14,756 nucleotides of DNA, from positions 1 through 14,756 of the forward strand of contig CAIXRL010000757.1 in assembly GCA_903921835.1 (NCBI GenBank). The letters run 5' to 3'. Source of the stretch: Candidatus Eiseniibacteriota bacterium. GTDB taxonomy: Bacteria > Eisenbacteria > RBG-16-71-46. Position 1 is the stretch's first letter; each line of letters opens with the position of its first letter. The notes under the pieces were generated by a model. It was not told where the DNA came from, did no database searches, and was given only the letters and a program-made list of their open reading frames with translations. Below are positions 1-7,264 of the stretch, piece after piece. The position numbers and the translations under genes were made by a program.

Positions 1-3000
1 GCGTAGACGTGGACCCCGGGCGCGTGCCGTGAGGGCGCTCCCCGCTCTGGCGCAAGGCGGCCGGCGCCCTGTTCCCGCCAGACCCCCGCAACGGACTCGA
101 TCTCGAGGCGGGTCCCCAGCAGTTCGGGGAACGAGGCCGGAAGGCCATCCACGCACTTCGCCCCGCTCGCGGAGCGGAGCGCCACGGGTCCCGCGAACGC
201 CGCGCCGGCCCGGCGCCTCGGATTCGCGGCGGGTCCGGCCCGGTTGTCGCGATCGTAGTCCATGGCGCCGAACAGCTGGAGCGCCTGCGCCGCGTCGTCC
301 CGGCTCGCCCGCGGCACGAGCAGTTCGCGCTCCGTGGTGAGCTGGTGAAACGAGACCGCGTGTTCGATGAGGTAGCGGCCGTCGCCCGCGGGCAGGGCCG
401 CATAGCTGACGTCGTGCAGCGCCCCGTCGTTCACGAGCAGCACGAGCCCGGTGGAATCCGCGTCGATGCCGAGCGGCTCCCAGACCGCACGCCGGAGCGC
501 CTTGCCCGCCATGCCCAGGCTCCAGCCGCCATCTGTGGCCTGCCCTCCCGACGTGGTCAGTGCCCGGCGCCACCAGCCGACGAGCGAGTCCACCTCCAGC
601 GCAGGTCCGAGTGGCACCACGGACGGCGCCGCCTCATTCGGCCTCAGCACGAACGCGAGATAACGGCTGGTGGAGTCGTGCGCCCCGGTGCGGGGCGCGC
701 CGTCGATCCAGGCACCGGTGGGAATCCGGACGTAGCGTACGAATGAGACGAGCACGGACCGGGAGGGGAGCCGGGTGCTCAGCTCGCGGACGGAGTGGAT
801 GGGCTCGCCGGACAACGCTCCGCTCTCGGCGTCGATCATGGCCAGGCGATGCTCGGCGTTCTCGCTTTCCCGTCTCCACGCGGCCAGCGAGTCGCTCCAG
901 CCCGTGGCGTGGCCGTCCCGTAGTGCGTGAAGCCGGGCGCGCGACTCCCGGTCGGTGGCCACCTGCCTCCAGGCCAGCCAGCGCACGCGGGCGGCCCGCA
1001 GTCCTGCCCGGCGCGCCGCGTCCTCGTACACGCGCCCGCGCGCCCTGGCGACGTGCAGGAACGTCTCGCCGCGCAGCAGAGGGCTCCCGGCCCCGCGCGC
1101 GAGCAGGGTGAGCGCCGGCCCGAGCTCGATGAACGGATCCGGCGCCGCGCGCAGGGCCTCGGATTCCGACAGCCCCTGCGTGTTCCTGGCGGTCAGCGCC
1201 TGCGCGCAATCGTGCGCCGCCAGCGCGTAGGAGATGGCGGTGTCGGCGTTCGACGCGTCGAGGTGCACGCGCGCCAGCGCGTCGAATACGGAGATGCGGT
1301 TGGCGAGCGAGGAATCCTCACGGAGCGCCCGCTCGAGATCGCCGATCGCGGAGGCGTGGTCGTGCACCATCCGGTAGAGTTCGGCGCGTTTCAGGAACGC
1401 CTCCGAACCCACTAGGCCTGCTCCCTCCTCATGGGGAAGAGGGAGGATCGCGGACCGCAACTCGATGGCATCCCGGAAGCGTCCATGTCGAGCCAGCTCG
1501 TCGGATGCACGTTCCGTGAGCACGCCGCTCAGCGGGTTCGCCGCGGTCGCCGCGATCCATACCCGGATCGTGTCCATGGGGAGCGAGCCCATGCCGACGG
1601 GGAGCGGGGTGAGAGTCGCGGCCACCCAGGCCTTCAAGAAGCTGTCGGCATTCCGGGTCCGGCTGTTCGATGAGTCGCGCGAAGGCCTGGCAAGAAGCTG
1701 CTGAGCTCGGGCCGGGTCCCCAAGCTGGGTGTAGACCGACGCGAGCCTGGCTTGCAGGCCCGCCAGGGGAAAGCCTTTCCCATGGAACACGTCTCCGAGC
1801 GCAATGGCTCGTTCGAGGTGGTCCCGGCTCAACGCGAGATTGCCGATCGAGAGGTGCACGGAGCCCAATTCGCTCTCGCAGCGGATGGTGAGTGCGGTGT
1901 CCGGTGGATCGAGGCGCTCCGCGATCGCGAGCGCACTCTTCGCGTGTTGCAGCCGGGTCGCGTCGTCAAACCCCCAGATCTCGGCGGTGAGGTCGAGATG
2001 GGCGGACGCTGTCCGGAACGACCAGGGCCCGAAGGCCTCGCGCACCGCGTCGGATTCCAGGCGCATGAATCGCCGGGCCTGCTTCTCGCGCCCCACGAGC
2101 AGGGCGAGCCGGAACACCGCTCCGTGCCGATTCGGTTGTCCCGGCGGAAACCTCTCCACCAGTTGCGCGAACAACTCGTCCGCGACGCGGGGGAGGGTCG
2201 AGTCGGGAGCCGTCCACTCCGCCTTCTCGACAAGCGCGAGCAGCCGCAACGACGAATCCGCGCCGCATTGCACCAGCATCGAGTCGAGGATCACGCCGGC
2301 AGCGCGGGTGGCGGCCGAATCGGGGGTCTGCGGCATCAGAAACCCACGCAGTCGCGCCAGCGCTACTCTCTTCGCGGTGAACCACGCGGGAAGATCGAGC
2401 GGGCGCAGATCCTGCGCCTCGCGCTCGGGGCGCGCGCCGGCCGGCACGGCTGCCGGTGGACCACCCGAAGCGGGCCTGTCCGGGAGCGGATCACCGGTGC
2501 CCGCGAGGAGGACGAGCTTCACGACGTCGCCCTGTTTGATGTTCCTGCCGCCCGTGTAGAGGACCTCGCAGACCGAGTACTCATCCTCGACCGTCGTCAC
2601 GCGCAGCCGGCCATTCTCGGTCAGCTGGTAGCCGGCACATTCGCCGGGTTCGACCGGGTCGGGAATGCACGCGCCCTTGCTGGAAAGGTCGAGCACCGCG
2701 CCTTCGCTGACTCCCATCTTCCTGCCGCCATAGACGATGATTCTGCCGTTCGAAGCACGCACGATCTCCCCCTCGTAGGGGAGGTCCTCGAGCGCGGTGC
2801 CGATGACGTAGGCCGCCTTGTTGGCGGCGGCCTTCATCGCGTCGGACAGCGAGGCCTTCGCCACGGTGTTGATCAGGCCGCCCGAGTTGACCTGCCCGGG
2901 GTTCAGTCCCGCGACGACTCCCATCCCGAACCCGGTGCCCTTCGACTGCGAGGTGCCGTCGACGAAGAAGCGCTGCACGACCTCGCCGGTCGTGGTGCGG

Positions 3001-3641
3001 ACCACCGTGATCTCGAGGCGCACGAAGGCCACCGTCTTCGACATGCCGAGACCGCCGGCGCCTAGAGTGGTCGCGCCGATGCCTCCGCCCATGGGCTTGA
3101 TGTCCCTGCTCTGCCTGTCCGGATCCGCATCGATCACCGAGGCACGGATCGCGTACGCGGCGCGCGGGATCCTCCCGGACTGCACGCCGCCGTTCGCCAC
3201 GTCCTGCTCGGCCACCGCGTTGTCTCCCGTGCCGGGGCGTGTCACGAGCGTGAAGCGCTCGGTGCCTGCGAGCGCCTGGCTCACCGAGGCGTCCGCGGGC
3301 TGCAGTGAGTCGGCGCCGCTCCTGCCGGGGTCGCCGGACAGGCCGGAGAGCAGGCGAACCCACTCGTTCGCCTGCTGCGGGTTCCCGACGTGCCTGCCCA
3401 CGGCCCCGACAACGGCGATTCGCGGCCGGTAGCCGGTGAAACCGGAGTACCGGACGTTCGCCCATTCCTTGTCCCTGAGCTTCATGACGTCAGGGACCTC
3501 CACCGTGTCCTTTCCGGTGGCGATCACGACCGGCTTCAACGCTTCCCCGGCATCCGCCAGCCTTGGGAGGGCGACGCAGGTCCCCGCGAGGGCGAGAGCC
3601 AGGAGCGCGCAGCGGAAGCGTGCAGTGCGGCGGCGGTTCAC
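1..3641 (-). CDS. Secreted CsgG-like / TPR / CHAT-domain fusion protein (partial, C-terminus off the left edge)
   Basis: Translating the minus strand from the GTG at 3641 gives one uninterrupted frame of 1213 codons to the window edge. It opens with a signal peptide (MNRRRTARF, then a hydrophobic Ala/Leu stretch, cut near residue 32). Residues ~45-275 resemble CsgG-family outer-membrane assembly proteins (RIAVVGAVG, ERFTLVTR, VAEQDVANGG, TTTGEVVQRFFVDG, then an alanine-rich helix), followed by a beta-rich part (~280-390). Residues ~418-930 are helical and TPR-like (for example SELGSVHLSIGNLALSRDHL and AIGDLERALREDSSLA). Residues ~955-1213 match the front of a CHAT domain (SVLVSFVRY, LVLLVNDGALHDVSYAALP, RYLIEHAVSFHQLTTERELL). 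CHAT domains are caspase-like Cys proteases or scaffolds; here the His and Cys motifs lie outside the window, so activity cannot be judged. The start overlaps the stop of the upstream small gene. An in-frame ATG at 3743 would bury the signal peptide behind ~34 extra residues. Confidence 0.88.
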   Translation of the reverse strand, partial: MNRRRTARFRCALLALALAGTCVALPRLADAGEALKPVVIATGKDTVEVPDVMKLRDKEWANVRYSGFTGYRPRIAVVGAVGRHVGNPQQANEWVRLLSGLSGDPGRSGADSLQPADASVSQALAGTERFTLVTRPGTGDNAVAEQDVANGGVQSGRIPRAAYAIRASVIDADPDRQSRDIKPMGGGIGATTLGAGGLGMSKTVAFVRLEITVVRTTTGEVVQRFFVDGTSQSKGTGFGMGVVAGLNPGQVNSGGLINTVAKASLSDAMKAAANKAAYVIGTALEDLPYEGEIVRASNGRIIVYGGRKMGVSEGAVLDLSSKGACIPDPVEPGECAGYQLTENGRLRVTTVEDEYSVCEVLYTGGRNIKQGDVVKLVLLAGTGDPLPDRPASGGPPAAVPAGARPEREAQDLRPLDLPAWFTAKRVALARLRGFLMPQTPDSAATRAAGVILDSMLVQCGADSSLRLLALVEKAEWTAPDSTLPRVADELFAQLVERFPPGQPNRHGAVFRLALLVGREKQARRFMRLESDAVREAFGPWSFRTASAHLDLTAEIWGFDDATRLQHAKSALAIAERLDPPDTALTIRCESELGSVHLSIGNLALSRDHLERAIALGDVFHGKGFPLAGLQARLASVYTQLGDPARAQQLLARPSRDSSNSRTRNADSFLKAWVAATLTPLPVGMGSLPMDTIRVWIAATAANPLSGVLTERASDELARHGRFRDAIELRSAILPLPHEEGAGLVGSEAFLKRAELYRMVHDHASAIGDLERALREDSSLANRISVFDALARVHLDASNADTAISYALAAHDCAQALTARNTQGLSESEALRAAPDPFIELGPALTLLARGAGSPLLRGETFLHVARARGRVYEDAARRAGLRAARVRWLAWRQVATDRESRARLHALRDGHATGWSDSLAAWRRESENAEHRLAMIDAESGALSGEPIHSVRELSTRLPSRSVLVSFVRYVRIPTGAWIDGAPRTGAHDSTSRYLAFVLRPNEAAPSVVPLGPALEVDSLVGWWRRALTTSGGQATDGGWSLGMAGKALRRAVWEPLGIDADSTGLVLLVNDGALHDVSYAALPAGDGRYLIEHAVSFHQLTTERELLVPRASRDDAAQALQLFGAMDYDRDNRAGPAANPRRRAGAAFAGPVALRSASGAKCVDGLPASFPELLGTRLEIESVAGVWREQGAGRLAPERGAPSRHAPGVHVY

Positions 3642-3868
3642 GACACGGCCCGCCGGGTAGCGGGGCGGCCGGCGCAGGGGAGGAGCCTGTCCGCCGGGAG
3701 CGGCCCGGTGACTTCGTCGCCGCCGCCGGTGAACGAGTCGCATCCGGAGAGGTCGCAGGCCCGCGCGCCGCCACGCTCGCGCCGCGCCTGCGCGCGGGAC
3801 GAACCCGGCGGCGCGAGCGGCGCGCGAGCCATTACCGGCAGCTGCAAGAGGAGCGACTGCGTGCCCAT
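3638..3868 (-). CDS. Small Cys-containing protein translationally coupled to the CHAT gene
   Basis: This is a 76-residue frame that I do not recognise. Three things support it as a gene: a Shine-Dalgarno stretch GAGGAAGG just upstream of the ATG, an almost all-G/C third codon position, and a stop codon that overlaps the CHAT-gene start as GTGA. The overlap is the usual sign of translational coupling and would explain why the CHAT start has no strong ribosome binding site of its own. The protein has an Arg/Ala/Pro-rich first half and a segment ACDLSGCDSFTGGGDEVTG with two close cysteines; a third Cys follows near residue 66. There is no clear signal peptide or membrane segment. It could be a leader whose translation controls the large gene, or a small partner of it. 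Confidence 0.5.
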   Translation of the reverse strand: MGTQSLLLQLPVMARAPLAPPGSSRAQARRERGGARACDLSGCDSFTGGGDEVTGPLPADRLLPCAGRPATRRAVS

Positions 3869-3871
3869 GCG

Positions 3872-3879
3872 CCTTCCTC
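3872..3879 (-). promoter_or_regulatory. Ribosome binding site fixing the ATG at 3868
   Basis: GAGGAAGG reads on the minus strand, with its GAGG core seven bases from the ATG. It is the main support for the small coupled gene being translated. Confidence 0.5.
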
Positions 3880-3990
3880 GCTGAAGATGAATCGGCCTGC
3901 GCCGCCAGGGACGTTTCGCGGCGGCTCGACGGCGCCTCGCACGGCGACCGGGATGACGGTTCAGACGCCTGGACGGTGCGCCCAGGCAGG

Positions 3991-4013
3991 TTCACGACTC
4001 GGCAAGTCGTGAA
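3991..4013. promoter_or_regulatory. Perfect 9-bp inverted repeat in the predicted 5' leader
   Basis: TTCACGACT and AGTCGTGAA are exact reverse complements separated by CGGCA. The repeat lies just downstream of the minus-strand TATACT at 4027-4032, so it would be an operator near +10 or a hairpin at the 5' end of the transcript for the small gene and the CHAT gene. Confidence 0.45.
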
Positions 4014-4026
4014 GTCAGGCGAGACC

Positions 4027-4057
4027 AGTATAGCAACCGGGGCGCCCCGGACCCCAA
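4027..4057 (-). promoter_or_regulatory. Candidate promoter for the small gene / CHAT operon, long spacer filled by a palindrome
   Basis: On the minus strand TTGGGG (4052-4057) is followed after 19 bases by TATACT (4027-4032). The spacer contains the perfect 14-bp palindrome CCGGGGCGCCCCGG (4037-4050). A 19-bp spacer with a central dyad is the architecture of MerR-type regulated promoters. The -35 match is weak and no MerR gene is visible here, so this is only suggestive. The start would fall near 4020, giving a leader of about 150 bases. Confidence 0.35.
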
Positions 4058-4374
4058 AGCGGTGACCCAACGCCTTGACCCCGGCCGGCCCTCCGCAGTG
4101 GCAGGTCCGCCGCGCTTCACGGTGCCGCCAGATGCGTGTGCACACGCAGAGTGCATCGGAAGGACCTGCCGGACGGATCGGAGCAGGCGGCAGGTGTTGC
4201 AGGCGGCGAGGCGTGCGCCAGCGACCCTCCGGTTCCGTGAGTGGCGGCCAGTGCGGGGGTTGGGTTCTCCCCGGCGCCGTGGCCCGGCGATTGCGTCCTT
4301 GGTGAGCCTCACCCCACGCACACGGCGTGCAGACCACGGGCGCGCCACACATCCATTACCACTGGAGGCGAACC

Positions 4375-4968
4375 ATGTCCCTGTCTGGAGTGGGCGGTAC
4401 GAATCCCTGGTTGCCGGACTGGATCGCGATCAGCAAGGTCCGCAGCGACAGCGCCGCGCAGAAGGTCCCGTCGTCCGCGTCGGCGCTCGGGCAGCTGACG
4501 TCCGCGAGCGCGCTCGCGCAGGCGCCCGTGCAGTCCATGACCGGCGCGAGCGGCGGGCAGCTGAACTCCCAGGACTCCAAATCGTTCAGCCAGTCGATGG
4601 CGTCGCTCACGCAGGCGATCCAGGGTGGTGACGTGGGGACCGCGCAGGACGCGTTCAGCAAGGCGAAGGCGTTGCTGCAGAGCGCCGGCGTGCACGGACA
4701 CCACCACCATCACCACGGGGGTGCGAAGCCGGCCAGTTCGACGGACACCACCGCCGCGGCCGCCTCTGCCGGCCCGGCCGACCCGTTCGCATCCGCATTC
4801 GGCGACATCGGTCAGGCGCTGCAGGCCGGCGACCTCGCGCTCGCCCAGACCGCGCTGACCCGGCTCAATGGCCTGTTGCAGGACTCGACGACGAAGCCGA
4901 CGGGCCCACCCGTTGGTGTGAACCGTCCCGCGAGTCCCGCCGGCGGGGTGATCGACCTCACCGCCTGA
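4375..4968 (+). CDS. Two-repeat helical protein with a natural hexahistidine linker
   Basis: This 197-residue protein has no signal peptide or membrane segment. Two 32-residue units align without gaps: 71-102 (core QAIQGGDVGTAQDAF) and 138-169 (core QALQAGDLALAQTAL), with about 12 identities and a shared Q-A-x-Q-x-G-D…A-Q pattern. Between them is an Ala/Gly-rich linker carrying six consecutive His (109-114) plus His107. Small bacterial proteins with paired L..ALQSGDL..AQ-type helical hairpins and His runs are, as I recall, widespread in Acidobacteria and Deltaproteobacteria without a known function. The His run suggests metal binding, but this is inference. The ATG at 4375 is chosen over one at 4327 because GGAGG (4364-4368) lies six bases upstream. 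Confidence 0.82.
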   Translation: MSLSGVGGTNPWLPDWIAISKVRSDSAAQKVPSSASALGQLTSASALAQAPVQSMTGASGGQLNSQDSKSFSQSMASLTQAIQGGDVGTAQDAFSKAKALLQSAGVHGHHHHHHGGAKPASSTDTTAAAASAGPADPFASAFGDIGQALQAGDLALAQTALTRLNGLLQDSTTKPTGPPVGVNRPASPAGGVIDLTA

Positions 4969-5053
4969 ATCACCGCATGAAGCCGTCCGCGTCGCGGTCG
5001 CGCGGCCTGACGGCCGGGTGCCCGCGGCGAATGCGTGACACGGCTTCGGCGAA

Positions 5054-5070
5054 CCCGGCGGTCCGCCGGG
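5054..5070. terminator. GC-rich hairpin after the His-linker gene
   Basis: CCCGGCGG-T-CCGCCGGG forms a perfect stem about 85 bases after the stop of the plus-strand gene. There is no T-tract on either side, so it is a terminator candidate only by position. Confidence 0.25.
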
Positions 5071-5121
5071 CGGCGGCAGAGCCGCCGACGTGCTGGTCGC
5101 GCCCTCGCGTCTATCTGGCCG

Positions 5122-5305
5122 CTAGCCTGGAGTATTCATGAACCGCCAGCCGAGAGTGCGGGATGTGCGTCAGCAGCAAGAAGATCGGCCGGCCGCGCCG
5201 GAACCGTGTTGTGGACACGATGAGGACAGCGGCCGGTCGAGCTTCGCAGCGGATGACGCGCAGACCGCGCTCGCAGGCGGCGGGCTCATGAATACTCCGG
5301 GCTAG
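5122..5305. mobile_element. MITE-like element, 176 bp, with 16-bp terminal inverted repeats and CTAG flanks
   Basis: CCTGGAGTATTCATGA at 5126-5141 is repeated in reverse orientation at 5286-5301 (15 of 16 bases), and CTAG flanks both sides (5122-5125 and 5302-5305), as a 4-bp target duplication would. The ~144-bp interior has no transposase-like frame, so this would be a non-autonomous element or a deleted insertion sequence. The ends resemble what I remember of IS1380-type termini (…TTCATGAA…, 4-bp duplications), but I could not check. CTAG is itself palindromic, so it could instead be part of the inverted repeat. Confidence 0.6.
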
Positions 5306-5311
5306 GAGGAC

Positions 5312-5328
5312 CCCCGGCCATGCCGGGG
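5312..5328. terminator. Hairpin after the glycosyltransferase gene
   Basis: CCCCGGC-CAT-GCCGGGG is a perfect 7-bp stem with a 3-base loop, about 140 bases past the stop of the minus-strand gene and directly next to the mobile element. No U-rich tail follows, so intrinsic termination is doubtful. Confidence 0.25.
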
Positions 5329-5468
5329 AGGCAATCGCAGTTTGACGGTTCCGGGAGCAGAAGCCGGAACTCTCCTCGTGATCCGCGACAGGACGCCGTG
5401 CACGAGCGCATCGCCCGGTTCGTCGTGCTCGCGCACGACGAGCGCGGGCAGGCGCGGGACCTGCGCGA

Positions 5469-6992
5469 TCAGGGCTGTGCTCGGTGCCCGGTTTGCCAGT
5501 AGCCGTCGTGGAACCACGTGAGCGAGGTATCCCGCGCGGCGGGCAGGCCCGCGGGGCGTTGCACGGCGGCCCCGTCGGGGGGATAGAGCTTGTCGTATTG
5601 CGCGGCCGTCAGCCACAGCACGGGGCGACCCGTGGTCCACGCCACGAAGTCGGGCCGGTCGGAGAACATGGGAACCGCCGGCGCGCCCGCGACCGGCGCG
5701 GGCGTCCGCGCCTGCGCACCCGCGACCCGCGCGCGGTCGGCGCTCAGGAGGCGGCGCACGAGTTCGCCCTCGCGATGCGCCTCGCGCGTGGCAGGCAGCG
5801 CGCTGACCAGCACGACGAGCGCGGGCAGCAGCGGCCACGCCCGCACCCTGCCGCGCCAGGGCGGCAACTCGGCGAGTGCGTTGGCGCCGATCGCGGCCGC
5901 GACCACGTACACCGACAGCATGGGCACGAGGTAGAGCGGCTGGGGCAGGGCCAGCGTCATCATGGCCACGGGTATGAGTCCCGCCACGACGGTGGCGATC
6001 ACGAGCAGGCGCCGGCGCGCCTGGGCGAGCCAGGCCAGGCATCCCACGGCCATCAACCAGCTCGTGCCCAGGGTCGGGATCTTCGCGATGATCCGCAATG
6101 AGTACGGCAGGTACGCGGGAATCTTGGCCAGCACGACGGGCCACTGCGCGGCGAGGACGGCGGGCCAGCGTTGTGGCGTGAGCGAGAAGTCCTGCAGCGG
6201 CGAATGGCCGGGGTTCGCGGACGTGTACGCGATCAGCGTGTACGATGTGAGGTTGAATAGCGGCGCGCCCAGCACCCGCGCGTGATGGATCCACCAGGGT
6301 AGCGCGCAGAGCGCGAAGGCCGCCGCGCACTGCGCGGCCGTGCGCCACGGCAGCTTCGCGCCCAGCGCCAGGATCGGCGCCACGAGCAGCAGCTCGGGGC
6401 GGATCAGGTAGCCAAGGCCGAGCGCGATCCCGCCCACGAACGGCCGCGGACGCTCGCGGATCAGCGCCTCGAGGGCGACCGCCACCGCCAGCGCGCCCAG
6501 CACCACCGACTGACTGTGGTGCACGGCCTCGAGCAGCACGGGCGTGAGCGTGAGGAACGCCACCGCGGTCGCGCCTGCGCCCGGCGAGCCGATGCGCGTC
6601 GCGAGGCGTCCCGCGAACAGCGCGGTGAGCCAGGCAGCGAGCACGCCGAGCCAGGCGATCCGGTCCGCGAATGCCGGGCCGAAGATCGCGAGCAGTGGCG
6701 CGAGCAGGATCGGCATGAGCGGGCCGTGCACGAGGACCGGAATGGTGAGCGTTCGCGGATCGTGCATGGCCCACAGCGGCGGGTAGAGCATGGTCGTGCG
6801 AAAGCCATGCCCCGCGAGCAGCGAGCGCGCGACGAGCGCGTCCTCCCATACGTCGTTGAGCGGATGCGGGGGACCGGAGCGCACGATCGTCATGTCGAAG
6901 ATCCACCACGCCGCGGCAAGCGCGAGCGCGACGGCGAGCGCGTGCGAGTGCCGGGCGCCGGGGGCCGAGGGCGCGGAGGAGGACTGGAGCAT
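5469..6992 (-). CDS. GT-C type membrane glycosyltransferase (GT39/ArnT-like)
   Basis: This 507-residue protein has about ten to twelve hydrophobic helices between residues 18 and 400, then a soluble C-terminal part. The first extracytoplasmic loop carries NDVWEDALVARSLLAGHGF (46-64). Acidic residues in this loop followed by an A..L..G.G pattern are typical of lipid-linked-sugar dependent GT-C enzymes (dolichyl- or polyprenyl-phosphate mannosyltransferase and ArnT relatives); Glu50 and Asp51 are the likely catalytic or metal-binding acids. The tail has the AWTTGRPVLWL pattern often seen after the membrane part of such proteins. It probably transfers a sugar from a polyprenyl-phosphate donor outside the inner membrane; the acceptor is unknown. 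No Shine-Dalgarno precedes the ATG at 6992, but a promoter ends seven bases before it, so the mRNA may be leaderless. It stands alone, divergent from the propeller gene. Confidence 0.8.
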   Translation of the reverse strand: MLQSSSAPSAPGARHSHALAVALALAAAWWIFDMTIVRSGPPHPLNDVWEDALVARSLLAGHGFRTTMLYPPLWAMHDPRTLTIPVLVHGPLMPILLAPLLAIFGPAFADRIAWLGVLAAWLTALFAGRLATRIGSPGAGATAVAFLTLTPVLLEAVHHSQSVVLGALAVAVALEALIRERPRPFVGGIALGLGYLIRPELLLVAPILALGAKLPWRTAAQCAAAFALCALPWWIHHARVLGAPLFNLTSYTLIAYTSANPGHSPLQDFSLTPQRWPAVLAAQWPVVLAKIPAYLPYSLRIIAKIPTLGTSWLMAVGCLAWLAQARRRLLVIATVVAGLIPVAMMTLALPQPLYLVPMLSVYVVAAAIGANALAELPPWRGRVRAWPLLPALVVLVSALPATREAHREGELVRRLLSADRARVAGAQARTPAPVAGAPAVPMFSDRPDFVAWTTGRPVLWLTAAQYDKLYPPDGAAVQRPAGLPAARDTSLTWFHDGYWQTGHRAQP

Positions 6993-6998
6993 CGGGCA

Positions 6999-7027
6999 AA
7001 GCTAGGTATCGCGGTCGGCGCGGTCAA
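6999..7027 (-). promoter_or_regulatory. Candidate promoter of the glycosyltransferase gene (leaderless)
   Basis: On the minus strand TTGACC (7022-7027) is separated by exactly 17 bases from TAGCTT (6999-7004). Transcription would start about at the A of the ATG at 6992. The -35 match is good (5 of 6) and the -10 weak (3 of 6). Confidence 0.35.
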
Positions 7028-7086
7028 ACGTGATCGACGACCCGATCGACAGCTGGGCCGCACGCGGCAGCCGGCGGGTCGCGCAG

Positions 7087-7115
7087 TTGGGTCTTCGCCT
7101 CTCCCGGCCTATCAT
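7087..7115 (+). promoter_or_regulatory. Candidate promoter of the beta-propeller gene
   Basis: TTGGGT, a 17-base spacer and TATCAT (5 of 6 to TATAAT) are followed by a predicted start near 7122. This leaves a ~140-base leader before the ATG at 7265. Confidence 0.4.
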
Positions 7116-7264
7116 GAACGCTTCGTCCCGAGCGGACCTGTGCCCGGTGCCGGCTACGATGCAGCGCGGCCCGGGTCACGACGGATCGGTCGCAGGCCGG
7201 CCCGCCATGGTTGTTTCTTCCCTCAGCCGTCGCGCGTCCAGGTGCGCGACTCGGATGCCCCAGG

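Larger units (their letters stand above)
3869..4374. other. Divergent intergenic region with four perfect dyads
   Basis: No convincing gene lies in these 506 bases between the divergent CHAT operon and the His-linker gene. They hold four perfect dyads: 3991-4013, 4037-4050, TGCGTGTGCACACGCA at 4133-4148, and GGTGAG-C-CTCACC at 4301-4313. The first two belong to the minus-strand promoter region. The last two are better placed for the plus-strand gene, for which I see no clear -35/-10 pair. Confidence 0.5.
4969..5468. other. Convergent intergenic region with MITE-like element and hairpins
   Basis: I find no supportable gene here. Contents are a GC-rich hairpin at 5054-5070, the 176-bp inverted-repeat element at 5126-5301, and a second hairpin at 5312-5328. 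The stretch 5330-5468 keeps G/C-rich third positions in a minus-strand frame shifted from the glycosyltransferase frame, so it may be the remains of a longer or older 3' coding end. Confidence 0.5.

Noticed and set aside
1752..3065. 437-codon plus-strand open frame
   Set aside because: It lies antisense to the CHAT gene, is Arg/His/Gly-rich without any domain pattern, and the minus-strand frame opposite shows a signal peptide and recognisable CsgG and TPR features.
2581..3465. 294-codon minus-strand open frame
   Set aside because: It is a shifted frame of the CHAT-gene region with a composition of Arg, Gly and Ala only; the true frame runs through without a stop.
4327..4374. Upstream ATG adding 16 residues to the His-linker protein
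   Set aside because: GGAGG six bases before 4375 favours the later start, and the added residues look like translated leader.
5302..6999. 565-codon minus-strand open frame
   Set aside because: It is a shifted frame over the glycosyltransferase. The frame at 5469-6992 has clear membrane helices; this one is an Arg/Ala-rich shadow. Only its last part (5330-5468) was kept as a possible remnant.
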